Shown piece after piece: positions 1 through 9,220 of a DNA stretch of 64,000 bases. Position numbers and translations under genes: made by a program. The notes below the pieces were generated by a model that saw only the letters and a program-made list of their open reading frames with translations, had not been told where the DNA came from and did no database searches. Numbering within the stretch: the stretch's first letter is position 1; each line of letters starts with the position of its first letter. Origin of the DNA: Rhizobium sp. CF080 (lineage in GTDB: Bacteria; Pseudomonadota; Alphaproteobacteria; Rhizobiales; Rhizobiaceae); the NCBI RefSeq assembly GCF_000282095.2, contig NZ_AKKC02000003.1:1-64000 (forward strand). Reading direction: 5' to 3'.

Positions 1-1
1 C

Positions 2-3000
2 GAGAACCTGCCGCTCACCTTCGTTTTCCTGCGCCCCGATGGCGTCGAGGATCGGCGCATGGTCAACAACGGCTCGCTCGGCGGTTACACGCTCGACCTG
101 CCGCTGCTTGCCACCTCCATGCGCGGCACCTGGACGATGCAGATCTTCACCGATCCCAAGGGTTCGGCGATCGGCGAAAAGACCTTCCTCGTCGATGACT
201 TCGTGCCGGATCGCATCGAGTTCGACATGACCAGCGATGCCAAGGAAATCGCGGTCGGGGAGCCGGTGCCGGTCAATATCGACGGCCGTTATCTTTATGG
301 GGCGCCTGCCGCGGGCCTCAATCTCGAAGGCGAGATCGCGCTGAAGACGACGCGCGAAAACCCGGCCTTCCCGGGCTACCAGTTCGGCCTCGTCGACGAA
401 GAGGCAAGCGAAGCGGTCCGTATTCCGCTGGAGGAACTCGAACCGCTCGACGACGACGGCAAGGCAACCTTCGACGCGACCGTTGCCGAAGCGCCTTCGA
501 CGACACAACTGGTGAATGCCGATATCGTGGTGCGCATGCAGGAGGCGGGCGGCCGCGCCATCGAGCGTTCGATCACCCTTCCGGTCAAGGCGGAAGGTGC
601 GCGGATCGGCATCAAGCCGGAATTCTCCGGCGATCTCGGCGAGAACTCGGTCGGCAATTTCACCGTGATCATGGTGGACGCCGCCGGCAAGAAGCAGGCT
701 ATCCAGAACCTGCCCTGGAAGCTGATCAAGATCGACCGCGATTACCAATGGTACCGTGACGGTTCGTCCTGGCGGTATGAGCCGGTGACCCGCACCAGCC
801 AGGCTGCCAATGGCACGGTGAATGTCACGGTGGATGGCGGCAAGGTTTCCGTTCCGGTCAAGTGGGGCCGCTACCGGCTCGAGGTCGAAACCGCCGATAT
901 CGGCGGACCCACCTCCAGCGTCGAATTCGATGCCGGCTGGTTCGTGACCGCGACCTCGACCGAAACTCCGGACGCGCTGGAAATCGCGCTGGACAAGCAG
1001 AGCTACAAGGTCGGCGAGACGGCCAAGCTCAAGGTCTCGTCGCGTTATGCCGGCGAGCTGATGATCACGTCCGGTTCCGAGAGCCTGATAGCGGTCAAGA
1101 CCGCGAGCATCGGCGCTGATGGTGGCGAGGTGGATATTCCCGTCACTGCCGCTTGGGGCGCCGGTTCCTATGTCACCGCGACGCTCTACCGTCCCGGCCA
1201 GGCGCAGGAAAGCCGCATGCCGATGCGCGCCATCGGCGTCACCTGGCTGAAGGTCGATCCGGAAAGCCGCGATCTGCAGGTGTCGATCACCGCGCCTGAA
1301 AAGACGCTGCCGCGCCAGCCGCTGAATATCTCGCTGCAGGTTGCGGGAGCGGGCGCCAACCAGGACGCCTATGTCACCGTCGCTGCGGTGGATGTGGGCA
1401 TCCTCAATCTCACACGATACCAGCCTCCGGCACCGGACGACTGGTATTTCGGCCAGCGCCGCCTCGGCCTTGAAATCCGCGACCTCTATGGCCGTCTGAT
1501 CGATGGTTCGCTCGGAGCCACCGGGCGGTTGCGCACCGGCGGCGATGGCGGCAGCACGGCGCTGCAGAGCAGCCCGCCCAAGGAAAAGCTGATCGCCTTC
1601 TTCTCGGGTCCTGTAAAGCTGGATGCGCAGGGCAAGGCGAATGTTTCCTTCGACATTCCGCAGTTCAACGGCACGGCGCGCGTCATGGCGGTCGCCTGGT
1701 CGAAGACCGGCGTCGGACATGGCGTCAAGGATGTGGTGATCCGCGACCCAGTCGTGATCACCGCCAGCCTGCCGCGCTTCCTTGCCCCCGGCGACCAGAC
1801 CAATCTCAGGCTCGATATCGCCAACACCGATGCGCCGGCCGGCGATTACCAGCTTGCCATCACGACTAACAAGCCGGTTGCGGTCGATCAGAAGGGGACC
1901 GGAAAGATCATGCTCGCAGCCGGCGGCAAATCGGATGTCACGCTCGCGCTTCGCGGTGTCGAGCCGGGCGACGGGTCGATCTCGATCCGCCTTTCGAATG
2001 CGTCGGGCATGTCGCTGGACCAGGTCCTCGACATTCCGGTGCGACCGGCTGCGATGCCGATCACCCAGCAGCGGCTTGTGCAGCTGAAGCCGGGCGCCAG
2101 CGTCACGGTCGATGCCAACCTGCTCGCCGACAGCATCCTGCCGGGCGCCTCGATCAGCGTGAATGTCAGCCGTTCGACCGCCTTCGACATCCCGGCACTG
2201 CTGATGAGCCTCAGCCGGTATCCCTATGGCTGCGCCGAGCAGACGACCAGCCGCGCCTTGCCGCTTCTCTATCTCAGCCAGATGGCGGTGCAGAACGGCC
2301 TTGCGGACGATACGGAAGTCAAGAAGCGGGTGCAGGATGCGATCTATCGCGTGCTGTCCTACCAGTCCTCCGCCGGCAGTTTCGGCCTATGGGGCCCGGG
2401 CGGCGGCGATCTGTGGCTCGATTCCTATGTGAGCGACTTCCTCAGCCGCGCCCGCGAGCAGGGTTACGACGTGCCGGAACAGGCGCTCGTCCAGGCCCTC
2501 GACAGCCTGCAGAACTCGCTCGGCTTCACCAACAACGTCAAGGATCAGGGCAACGAGATCGCCTATGCGCTCTATGTGCTGGCCCGCAACCGCAAGGCCG
2601 CGATCAGCGACCTGCGTTATTACGCCGACACGATGCTGAACGACTTCCCGACGCCGCTCGCCAAGGCGCATATCGCTGCGGCTTTGGCGCTCTACGGCGA
2701 TGCCCAGCGGTCCCGGAATATTTTTGCGGCCTCGCTGCAGATGTCGGAAGATGCGCAGATCCGCCGGGTGAGCCTGTCGCGGTCGGATTACGGCTCGTCG
2801 CTGCGTGACGGTGCCGCGGTTCTGGCGCTTGCCGCCGAAAGCCGGCCGGTGCCGCCGATCGTCCCGGCGCTCGCCACCATCGTCGCCAAGGAATGGGGGC
2901 AGAAGAAATATACCAGCACCCAGGAACAGACCTGGGTGCTGCTCGCCGCTCGCGCGCTGCAGAACGGCGACGACGGCTTGCGCCTGCAGGTCAACGGTGC

Positions 3001-3586
3001 CGATCATCGCGGCACGCTGATGTCGCAGATGACCGGCGATGCGCTGATCGGTCATCCGCTGACCGTCAAGAACAACAGCGCCGATCCGCTGTCGGCCTCG
3101 ATCACCACGGTCGCGGCACCTGCCCAGCCGCTGCCGGCAGGTGGCGACGGTTTCCAGATCAGCCGCACCTACTATTCGATGGATGGCGAGGAGACGAATG
3201 TCAGTGAGGCGCAGCAGAACCAGCGTTATGTCGCGGTGATCACGATCACCGAAAGCAACAGCTGGCCGTCGCGCATCGTCGTCACCGACCTTCTGCCGGC
3301 CGGTTTCGAGATCGACAATCCGAGCATTGTTAACAGCGCGAGCCTTGCCAACTTCGACTGGATCGAAGAAGTGCAGGCGGCCCATACCGAGTTCCGCAAC
3401 GACCGTTTCGTCGCGGCTTTCGACCGGAGCGCCGGCGACAACCGCGAGATCACGCTTGCCTATGTGGTCCGTGCCGTGACGCCCGGTGTCTATGATCATC
3501 CGGCTGCGCAGGTCGAGGACATGTATCGTCCGCAGTTCTCGGCCCGTACCGCAACCGGCAAGATGGAGGTGCTGGCCGCCCAATAA
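2..3586 (+). CDS. Alpha-2-macroglobulin family protein, 5'-truncated by window edge
   Basis: The reading frame is open from base 2, so the start lies upstream of the window; 1194 residues are visible. Bacterial alpha-2-macroglobulins of the YfhM type usually run 1600-1850 residues, so several hundred N-terminal residues (signal or lipobox and first MG domains) are missing. The visible part has repeated beta-rich MG domains, then the thioester motif CAEQ in YPYGCAEQTTSR (Cys at about visible residue 744) followed by the helical thioester domain and a C-terminal receptor-like domain. Family knowledge: the thioester traps attacking proteases in the periplasm. The stop is 16 bp before the pbpC start on the same strand, which indicates one operon; A2M with PBP1C is a recurrent bacterial pairing thought to combine protease defence with wall repair. 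Confidence 0.9.
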   Translation, partial: ENLPLTFVFLRPDGVEDRRMVNNGSLGGYTLDLPLLATSMRGTWTMQIFTDPKGSAIGEKTFLVDDFVPDRIEFDMTSDAKEIAVGEPVPVNIDGRYLYGAPAAGLNLEGEIALKTTRENPAFPGYQFGLVDEEASEAVRIPLEELEPLDDDGKATFDATVAEAPSTTQLVNADIVVRMQEAGGRAIERSITLPVKAEGARIGIKPEFSGDLGENSVGNFTVIMVDAAGKKQAIQNLPWKLIKIDRDYQWYRDGSSWRYEPVTRTSQAANGTVNVTVDGGKVSVPVKWGRYRLEVETADIGGPTSSVEFDAGWFVTATSTETPDALEIALDKQSYKVGETAKLKVSSRYAGELMITSGSESLIAVKTASIGADGGEVDIPVTAAWGAGSYVTATLYRPGQAQESRMPMRAIGVTWLKVDPESRDLQVSITAPEKTLPRQPLNISLQVAGAGANQDAYVTVAAVDVGILNLTRYQPPAPDDWYFGQRRLGLEIRDLYGRLIDGSLGATGRLRTGGDGGSTALQSSPPKEKLIAFFSGPVKLDAQGKANVSFDIPQFNGTARVMAVAWSKTGVGHGVKDVVIRDPVVITASLPRFLAPGDQTNLRLDIANTDAPAGDYQLAITTNKPVAVDQKGTGKIMLAAGGKSDVTLALRGVEPGDGSISIRLSNASGMSLDQVLDIPVRPAAMPITQQRLVQLKPGASVTVDANLLADSILPGASISVNVSRSTAFDIPALLMSLSRYPYGCAEQTTSRALPLLYLSQMAVQNGLADDTEVKKRVQDAIYRVLSYQSSAGSFGLWGPGGGDLWLDSYVSDFLSRAREQGYDVPEQALVQALDSLQNSLGFTNNVKDQGNEIAYALYVLARNRKAAISDLRYYADTMLNDFPTPLAKAHIAAALALYGDAQRSRNIFAASLQMSEDAQIRRVSLSRSDYGSSLRDGAAVLALAAESRPVPPIVPALATIVAKEWGQKKYTSTQEQTWVLLAARALQNGDDGLRLQVNGADHRGTLMSQMTGDALIGHPLTVKNNSADPLSASITTVAAPAQPLPAGGDGFQISRTYYSMDGEETNVSEAQQNQRYVAVITITESNSWPSRIVVTDLLPAGFEIDNPSIVNSASLANFDWIEEVQAAHTEFRNDRFVAAFDRSAGDNREITLAYVVRAVTPGVYDHPAAQVEDMYRPQFSARTATGKMEVLAAQ

Positions 3587-3602
3587 GCGGCAGCTCGTTC
3601 CG

Positions 3603-5684
3603 ATGAAGCTCAGGTGGAAACTTTCGATCGGTCTGGTGGTCGCCCTCGTCGTCGCGGCGGGGCTGATCGTCGGCCTCGATGCCGCCGACAAAGCCTATCC
3701 GCCGCCGCTCGAAAGGGCGCGGGTGGTTTCCGCCGAAGTGCTGGATGCGGATGGCGAACTGCTGCGCGCGTTTGCGACGCCCGAAGGCCGCTGGCGGCTT
3801 CGCACGGCGGTCGAGAATGTCGATCCGCGCTTCCTGAAAATGCTGGTCGCCTATGAGGACCAGCGTTTCTACGAGCATGCGGGCGTCGATCTGTGGGCGC
3901 TCGGCCGTGCCGTGCTGCAGCTTGTTACCAATGGCCATGTCGTTTCCGGCGCTTCGACACTGTCGATGCAGGTGGCGCGGCTGATCGAACCCCGCGAAAG
4001 CCGTTCCCTGACGGCAAAACTCCGGCAGGTGGTGCGCGCGATACAGATCGAGCGTCGGCTGTCGAAGAAAGAGATTCTCGAACTTTACCTGACGCGTGCG
4101 CCCTATGGCGGCAATCTTGAGGGCGTGCGGGCCGCGAGCCTTGCCTATTTCGGCAAGGAGCCACGACGGCTGACCATTGCGGAAGCAGCGCTTCTCGTCG
4201 CCCTGCCGCAATCGCCGGAAGGCCGGCGGCCGGACCGGCATTTCAAGATAGCGAAGGCGGCGCGGGAACGGGTGCTGATGCGCTCGGCCGTCGCCGCAGT
4301 GACCGGCGATGGCGAGGCTGAGCGGGCGGCAGGGGACGGCATTCCGACGCGCCGGCTGCAACTGCCGGCTTATGCGGCGCATCTCGCCGAAGCGGCGATC
4401 CGCAAGCAGCCGAAGATCGAGCAGCACCGGACGACGCTGAAGCGCAGCATTCAGCAGGGGCTGGAACAGGTCGCCCGGGAAGCTTCGGTCAAGCTCAGCC
4501 CGAAGGTTTCGGTCGCCATGGTGATGGCAGATATCACCACCGGCGCGATCGTCGGCGAGGTCGGCTCGGCCGATTATTTCGATGCGAGCCGGTCCGGCTG
4601 GGTGGACATGACGCGGGTCAACCGTTCGCCGGGCTCGACGCTGAAGCCGTTCATCTACGGGCTCGCCTTCGAGCAGGGGCTGGTGTCCCAGGAGACGATC
4701 ATCGAAGACCGGCCGGCGGATTTCTTCGGTTACCGGCCGAAAAATTTCGACATGACCTATCAGGGTGATGTCAGCGTCCGGCAGGCCCTGCAACTGTCGC
4801 TCAACGTGCCCGCGGTGCGGTTGCTGGATGCGGTCGGCCCCTCGCGGCTGATGATCCGCTTCCGCCGGGCGGATGTGCGGCCGGTCCTGCCGGCCAATGA
4901 GGCGCCGGGTCTGGCGATCGGCCTCGGCGGCGTCGGCATCACGCTCAAGGATTTGGTGCAGGCCTATGCGGCGCTCGCCAATCGCGGCAATCCGATGCGG
5001 ATCGGCAATGGCATCGAGGATCAGCCGGGGATGATCGATGGCGAGCCGCTGCTCGAGCCGCAGGCAGTGTGGAACGTCGCCGATATTCTCTCGGACGTGC
5101 TGCCGCCGCAGGGCAGCCGTCGTCTCGGCATCGCCTACAAGACCGGCACGAGCTACGGCTATCGCGATGCCTGGTCGGTCGGGTTCGACGGGCGTTATGT
5201 GCTGGGCGTCTGGGTCGGTCGGCCGGACAATGGCGCGGTGCCGGGCATTGCCGGCTATCAGACGGCGGCGCCGATCCTGTTCGAGGCGTTTGCGAAATCC
5301 GGCGTACCGATCACGCCTCTGCCATCGGCACCATCGGGTGCCGTCCGCATTGCACAGCCCGAGCTGCCGATCAGCCAGCGGCGGTTCTCGATGACGGCGA
5401 GCGGGCTCATTTCCGCCTCGACGCGCGAGCCGGCGCCGCAGATCGTCTATCCGCCGGAAGGCGCGCGCGTCGATCTCGGGGCGCAATCGGGCGATATTTC
5501 GCCGCTGGTCCTGAAGCTGCAGGGCGGCCGCGCACCGTTCCGCTGGCTGGCCAACGGCAAGCCGCTCAGCGAACTGTCCCGTCGCCGGACCAGTGAATGG
5601 ACGCCGGATGGCGCGGGTTATTCGACGCTGACGGTGATCGACGCCGCCGGCCGCGCCGCCAGCGTTCGAGTTTTCGTGGAATAG
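3603..5684 (+). CDS. pbpC: Penicillin-binding protein 1C
   Basis: Bifunctional peptidoglycan glycosyltransferase/transpeptidase of 693 residues. The start MKLRWK gives an immediate N-terminal membrane anchor (IGLVVALVVAAGLIVGL); the longer open frame from 3486 overlaps the upstream gene and has no signal-like start. The GT51 domain shows EDQRFYEHAGVD and a GASTLSMQ variant of the usual GGSTLTMQ. The transpeptidase shows STLK (Ser345, Lys348), the SLN triad and KTGTS (513-517). A C-terminal extension of about 90 residues after LPISQRRF fits the PBP1C-specific C-terminal domain. It follows the alpha-2-macroglobulin gene by 16 bp and is probably co-translated from the same mRNA. Its ribosome site is weak. 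Confidence 0.93.
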   Translation: MKLRWKLSIGLVVALVVAAGLIVGLDAADKAYPPPLERARVVSAEVLDADGELLRAFATPEGRWRLRTAVENVDPRFLKMLVAYEDQRFYEHAGVDLWALGRAVLQLVTNGHVVSGASTLSMQVARLIEPRESRSLTAKLRQVVRAIQIERRLSKKEILELYLTRAPYGGNLEGVRAASLAYFGKEPRRLTIAEAALLVALPQSPEGRRPDRHFKIAKAARERVLMRSAVAAVTGDGEAERAAGDGIPTRRLQLPAYAAHLAEAAIRKQPKIEQHRTTLKRSIQQGLEQVAREASVKLSPKVSVAMVMADITTGAIVGEVGSADYFDASRSGWVDMTRVNRSPGSTLKPFIYGLAFEQGLVSQETIIEDRPADFFGYRPKNFDMTYQGDVSVRQALQLSLNVPAVRLLDAVGPSRLMIRFRRADVRPVLPANEAPGLAIGLGGVGITLKDLVQAYAALANRGNPMRIGNGIEDQPGMIDGEPLLEPQAVWNVADILSDVLPPQGSRRLGIAYKTGTSYGYRDAWSVGFDGRYVLGVWVGRPDNGAVPGIAGYQTAAPILFEAFAKSGVPITPLPSAPSGAVRIAQPELPISQRRFSMTASGLISASTREPAPQIVYPPEGARVDLGAQSGDISPLVLKLQGGRAPFRWLANGKPLSELSRRRTSEWTPDGAGYSTLTVIDAAGRAASVRVFVE

Positions 5685-5792
5685 AAATGTTGGAGCTTCC
5701 GCGAGGAAGGCGTTCAAGCGTTCGCGCGCTTTCGGCCAACACTTTGGAGCCCGCGCAGTTACCTGCCGTGGCTCTGTCAAAGATCGGAGAGC

Positions 5793-5847
5793 CCACACGA
5801 ATGCGGAACCTCAGTTTGTTTTAGTATGTGGCTCCGCATTCGCGTGG
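5793..5847 (-). other. 18-bp hairpin, better paired as minus-strand RNA
   Basis: Arms at 5793-5810 and 5830-5847 pair over 18 positions around a 19-nt loop. Two positions read as A-C mismatches in plus-strand RNA but become G-U wobbles in minus-strand RNA, so the stem is continuous only in a minus-strand transcript. No T-run follows. It may belong to an intergenic mosaic repeat (RIME-like); that assignment is inference. Confidence 0.5.
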
Positions 5848-6260
5848 CCTTCGGCGTCTTTTCGGGGTGTCCCTCCCCTACAGGTGATCACCTCGCCTCG
5901 CTGCGTGGCTTTGTTCGCGGTCTCCTTTCGGGAAACCTTGCCACTTGCACGGCTCGACCGAACCCGGCCCGGCGGCCAGGGGGAGGCTTGATAGGGCAAG
6001 AGCCGGTTGCCCGACACCCGCCCATGGCTTTCACCTCTTCCACCATCCCCGCACGTTACGGTTTGGGTGAAAGCGCCGGCTCTCGCCTGCCCGCGAACGT
6101 CTCGCGAAACACTCCGGCGACGGAAGCGGGGCAATTGTAGGCGGAAGGCTGGAGGGCGTGGATGATGACGCAATCAAGCCATTGGAAATGCTGGGAAGCG
6201 GCGACGAATTATCCACGGGCAAGCATGGAAAGACAGCGTTGGAAGGCGTACCCCGCAATA

Positions 6261-6462
6261 CCCCCCTCTGTCCTGCCGGACATCTCCCCCTCAAGGGGGG
6301 AGATCGGCCAGAAGCAAGGTTCTGCCCGACCAAAAACCTTGAAATTGCCGAATTCCACTCCCTGCCGGCTTCCTGCCCTCCACAAATTAGAAAGGGACCG
6401 CTGAGCACGCCTCCTTCGATCTCCCCCCTTGAGGGGGAGATGCCCGGCAGGACAGAGGGGGG
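6261..6462. repeat. Pair of 45-bp palindromic repeats in inverted orientation
   Basis: Copy A (6261-6305) reads CCCCCCTCTGTCCTGCCGG followed by a CATCTCCCCCTC/GGGGGGAGAT palindrome. Copy B (6418-6462) is nearly its exact reverse complement. They are separated by 112 bp. Short repeats of this type, with CTGTCCTGCCGG next to CTCCCCCTCAAGGGGG, are familiar from intergenic regions of rhizobia. The 202-bp unit looks like a non-autonomous inverted-repeat element; no target duplication is obvious. Confidence 0.75.
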
Positions 6463-6565
6463 TGCCTCACGGCACGATCTCTCTCAAATCGCCCAACAGC
6501 CGCACCCGTTCAACGCCCCAAAATCGGCTTTTCGGAAAGCGTGATGCGGTCGCTTCGAAGGGAGC

Positions 6566-7420
6566 TCAGGCTGCCGCTGCCGCCTTTTTCTTTTCGACGC
6601 GGGCACGGATCGACTCGATGTCCGCCTTCGGCGTCGCCTTGAAAAGCGTGCGCGTATAGTCATGCTTCGGGTCGGAAAACACCTCGTTGCGGGTGCCGTA
6701 TTCCACCGCCTCGCCGAAATACATCACCATCACCTCGTCGGCGATGTAGCGCACCACCGACAGGTCGTGGCTGATGAAGACGTAGGTGAGGTTGAACTCG
6801 TCCTGCAGGTCGGCGAGCAGGTTCAGCACCTGGGCCTGGACCGAGAGGTCAAGGGCCGAAACCGGCTCATCGAGGACCAGCAGCTTCGGGTTCATCATCA
6901 GCGCGCGGGCAATCGCGATGCGCTGGCGCTGGCCGCCGGAGAACATGTGCGGATAGCGGTTATAGTGTTCCGGGCCGAGGCCGACCTTCGTCAGCATTTC
7001 GCTGGCGCGGTCGCGGCGTTCGGCAGCCGACATGTCGGTGTTGATCGCAAGCGGCTCGCCGAGCACGTCGCCGATCTTCTGGCGCGGATTGAGCGAGCCG
7101 TAGGGATTCTGGAAGACGATCTGCACCTTCTGGCGCATGTCCTGGGTCAGGTGGCCGGGGCGGGTGTCGACAATCTTGTTGTCGATCAGCAGCTCGCCGC
7201 CGGTGGGTTCGTCGATGAAGGTCAGCATGCGTGCAAGGGTGGACTTGCCGCAGCCGCTTTCGCCGACGATCGCCAGCGTCTTGCCGCGTTCCAGCTTGAA
7301 GGAAACGCCCTTCACCGCATGGATGATCTTCTTCGGCTTGAAGAGGCCGCCCGGCAGTTCGTAATCGCGCTTGATGTTGCGCACTTCGAGCATGGTGTTG
7401 TCGGTCATTGTCTCGCTCAT
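6566..7420 (-). CDS. dppF: Dipeptide ABC transporter ATP-binding protein DppF
   Basis: 284-residue ATPase that with DppD powers peptide uptake at the inner membrane. Visible motifs in order: Walker A GESGCGKST (about 54-62), Q-loop VFQNPYGSLNPRQ typical of the oligopeptide/dipeptide family, signature FSGGQRQR, Walker B LLVLDEPVSALD and H-loop VFISHDLSVV. The C-terminal Opp/Dpp extension ends in a Lys/Ala-rich tail. Its start overlaps the dppD stop by 4 bp (ATGA), which indicates translational coupling. It is the last gene of dppABCDF. The exact peptide substrate cannot be read from sequence. Confidence 0.93.
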   Translation of the reverse strand: MSETMTDNTMLEVRNIKRDYELPGGLFKPKKIIHAVKGVSFKLERGKTLAIVGESGCGKSTLARMLTFIDEPTGGELLIDNKIVDTRPGHLTQDMRQKVQIVFQNPYGSLNPRQKIGDVLGEPLAINTDMSAAERRDRASEMLTKVGLGPEHYNRYPHMFSGGQRQRIAIARALMMNPKLLVLDEPVSALDLSVQAQVLNLLADLQDEFNLTYVFISHDLSVVRYIADEVMVMYFGEAVEYGTRNEVFSDPKHDYTRTLFKATPKADIESIRARVEKKKAAAAA

Positions 7421-8274
7421 GCGCTTACCCCGGGTGCGGGTTCCGGATTGCCCTCGAAGAAGGCGGAAACGGTGGTGAGGCGGTCGCCGGTGGCGTTTTC
7501 CGGCAGCGCCGCCAGCAGCGCCTTGGTATAGTTGCTCTTCGGGTTTTCGAAGAGGGAGAGCACGTCGGCTTCCTCCATCTTGCGGCCCTTGTACTGCACG
7601 ACGACGCGGTCGGCGGTCTCGGCGACGACGCCCATGTCATGGGTGATCATGATCAGGCCCATGCCGTTTTTCGCCTGCAGCGCCATGATCAGGTCGAGGA
7701 TCTGCTTCTGGATCGTCACGTCGAGCGCGGTGGTCGGCTCGTCGGCGATCAAAAGCTTCGGATTGCAGGCGATCGCGATGGCGATCATCACGCGCTGGCA
7801 CTGGCCGCCGGACATCTGGTGCGGAAAATGGTTCAGCCGTTCTTCCGGGTTGGGCAGGCCGACCTGGCTGAACAGCTCGATGGCGCGGGCGCGGCGGGCT
7901 TTTGCGTCGAGGCCGAGATGGATGCGCAGCACTTCCTCGATCTGGAAGCCGACCGTGAAGCACGGGTTGAGGCTGGCGACCGGCTCCTGGAAGATCATCG
8001 CGATATCCTTGCCGATCAGCTTGCGGCGCTCGGCCGGGCTGATGTTCTGGATGTCGCGGCCTTCGAAGAGCATGCGGTCGGCGGTGATCTTGGCAGTCCA
8101 GGGGAGAAGGCCCATGACGGCGAGCATGGCGACGGACTTGCCGGAGCCGGATTCGCCGACGATTGCCAGGACCTCGGCCTTTTCGACCGAGATGGAGACG
8201 CCGTCGACGGCGCGGAACCAGCCGGTGGCGGTTTCGAATTCGACGGTGAGGTTATCGATTTGCAGAAGCGCCAT
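7417..8274 (-). CDS. dppD: Dipeptide ABC transporter ATP-binding protein DppD
   Basis: 285-residue first ATPase of the dipeptide transporter. The start MALLQIDNLTVEF is preferred over the longer frame to 8385, whose extra residues are Arg-rich and overlap dppC. Motifs: Walker A GESGSGKS, Q-loop IFQEPVASLNPCF, signature MSGGQCQR (one Gln-Cys change relative to the usual GGQRQR), Walker B LLIADEPTTALD, and H-loop MITHDMGVV. The C-terminal region ending near PENATGDRL is the Opp/Dpp-specific extension. The gene lies 2 bp downstream of the dppC stop and overlaps dppF by 4 bp. Confidence 0.93.
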   Translation of the reverse strand: MALLQIDNLTVEFETATGWFRAVDGVSISVEKAEVLAIVGESGSGKSVAMLAVMGLLPWTAKITADRMLFEGRDIQNISPAERRKLIGKDIAMIFQEPVASLNPCFTVGFQIEEVLRIHLGLDAKARRARAIELFSQVGLPNPEERLNHFPHQMSGGQCQRVMIAIAIACNPKLLIADEPTTALDVTIQKQILDLIMALQAKNGMGLIMITHDMGVVAETADRVVVQYKGRKMEEADVLSLFENPKSNYTKALLAALPENATGDRLTTVSAFFEGNPEPAPGVSA

Positions 8275-8276
8275 GA

Positions 8277-9194
8277 TCAGGACCTCTTCAGTTTCGGGTC
8301 GAGCGCATCGCGCAGGCCGTCGCCCATCAGGTTGATGGCGAGAACGGTGACGAGAATGGCGACGCCGGGGAAGGTGACGACCCACCAGGCGCGCAGGATG
8401 AATTCACGCGCTTCGGCAAGCATCGTGCCCCATTCCGGTGCCGGCGGCTGGGCGCCCATGCCGAGGAAGCCGAGGGCGGCCGCATCGAGGATGGCGTTCG
8501 AGAAGGAAAGCGTCGCCTGGACGATCAGCGGCGCGGTACAGTTCGGCAGGATGGTGCGGAACATCAGGCGAATGGGACCGGCCCCGGCAAGCCGGGCCGC
8601 GGTCACGTAGTCGCGGCTCTTTTCGGCCATCACGGCGGCGCGGGTGAGGCGCACGAAATGCGGCTGCAGGGTGAGCGCGATGGCGATCATGCCGTTGGTG
8701 AGGCTGGGCCCGAGGATCGCGACGAGCACGAGGGCGAGCAGCAGCGACGGGAAGGCAAGGATGATGTCCATCAGGCGCATGATGACCGTATCGATCCAAC
8801 CGCGGTAATAACCGGCGATCAGGCCGACGATGATGCCGCCGGTGAGCGACAGCGTCGTCACGAAGACGCCGATGAACAGCGAATACTGCGCGCCGTAGAT
8901 CAGGCGGGACAGGATATCGCGGCCGACAGGATCGGTGCCGAGCAGATAGGACGGGTTGCCGCCCTCGGCCCAGGCCGGCGGAAGCAGAGCGAAATCACGA
9001 TACTGCTCGAACGGCGAATGCGGGGCGATGAGCGACGCGAAGATCGCCACGATGACGAGGGCGACGAAAATGATGAGCCCCAGAACGGCGCCGCGGTTTT
9101 CGGAAAAGTAGAACCAGAACTCGCGGAGCATCTGGCGGCGCATCGCGGCGCTGGAAACCGGCTCGGCGGTCTTGGTAACAGTGGTGTCGGCCAT
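8277..9194 (-). CDS. dppC: Dipeptide ABC transporter permease DppC
   Basis: 305-residue inner-membrane permease. The start MADTTVTK is chosen because GGAG sits about 8 nt upstream; an in-frame start at 9224 would overlap dppB. The N-terminal OppC-type segment (LREFWFYFSENRGAVLGLIIF) is followed by the periplasmic loop with LLGTDPVGRDILSRLIYGA, a hallmark of DppC/OppC, then about five more membrane helices. The EAA-like loop near AARLAGAGPIRLMFRTILPN contacts the ATPases. It pairs with DppB to form the channel. Confidence 0.93.
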   Translation of the reverse strand: MADTTVTKTAEPVSSAAMRRQMLREFWFYFSENRGAVLGLIIFVALVIVAIFASLIAPHSPFEQYRDFALLPPAWAEGGNPSYLLGTDPVGRDILSRLIYGAQYSLFIGVFVTTLSLTGGIIVGLIAGYYRGWIDTVIMRLMDIILAFPSLLLALVLVAILGPSLTNGMIAIALTLQPHFVRLTRAAVMAEKSRDYVTAARLAGAGPIRLMFRTILPNCTAPLIVQATLSFSNAILDAAALGFLGMGAQPPAPEWGTMLAEAREFILRAWWVVTFPGVAILVTVLAINLMGDGLRDALDPKLKRS

Positions 9195-9220
9195 GGGATT
9201 TTCTCCTTCTTGGTGCCGGA

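Larger units (their letters stand above)
5685..6565. other. 881-bp gene-free spacer between pbpC and dppF
   Basis: No convincing gene lies here. It holds a long hairpin (5793-5847), GC-rich sequence of mosaic-repeat appearance (about 5850-6170), and two inverted copies of a 45-bp palindromic repeat (6261-6462). The open frame on the minus strand at 5811-6173 has basic, low-quality composition typical of rhizobial intergenic mosaic elements and is not called as a gene. No clear terminator with a T-run follows pbpC or dppF. Confidence 0.6.

Noticed and set aside
5811..6173. Minus-strand open frame of 120 codons in the pbpC-dppF spacer
   Set aside because: Basic, repeat-like translation, overlaps the hairpin, no ribosome site; better read as an intergenic repeat.
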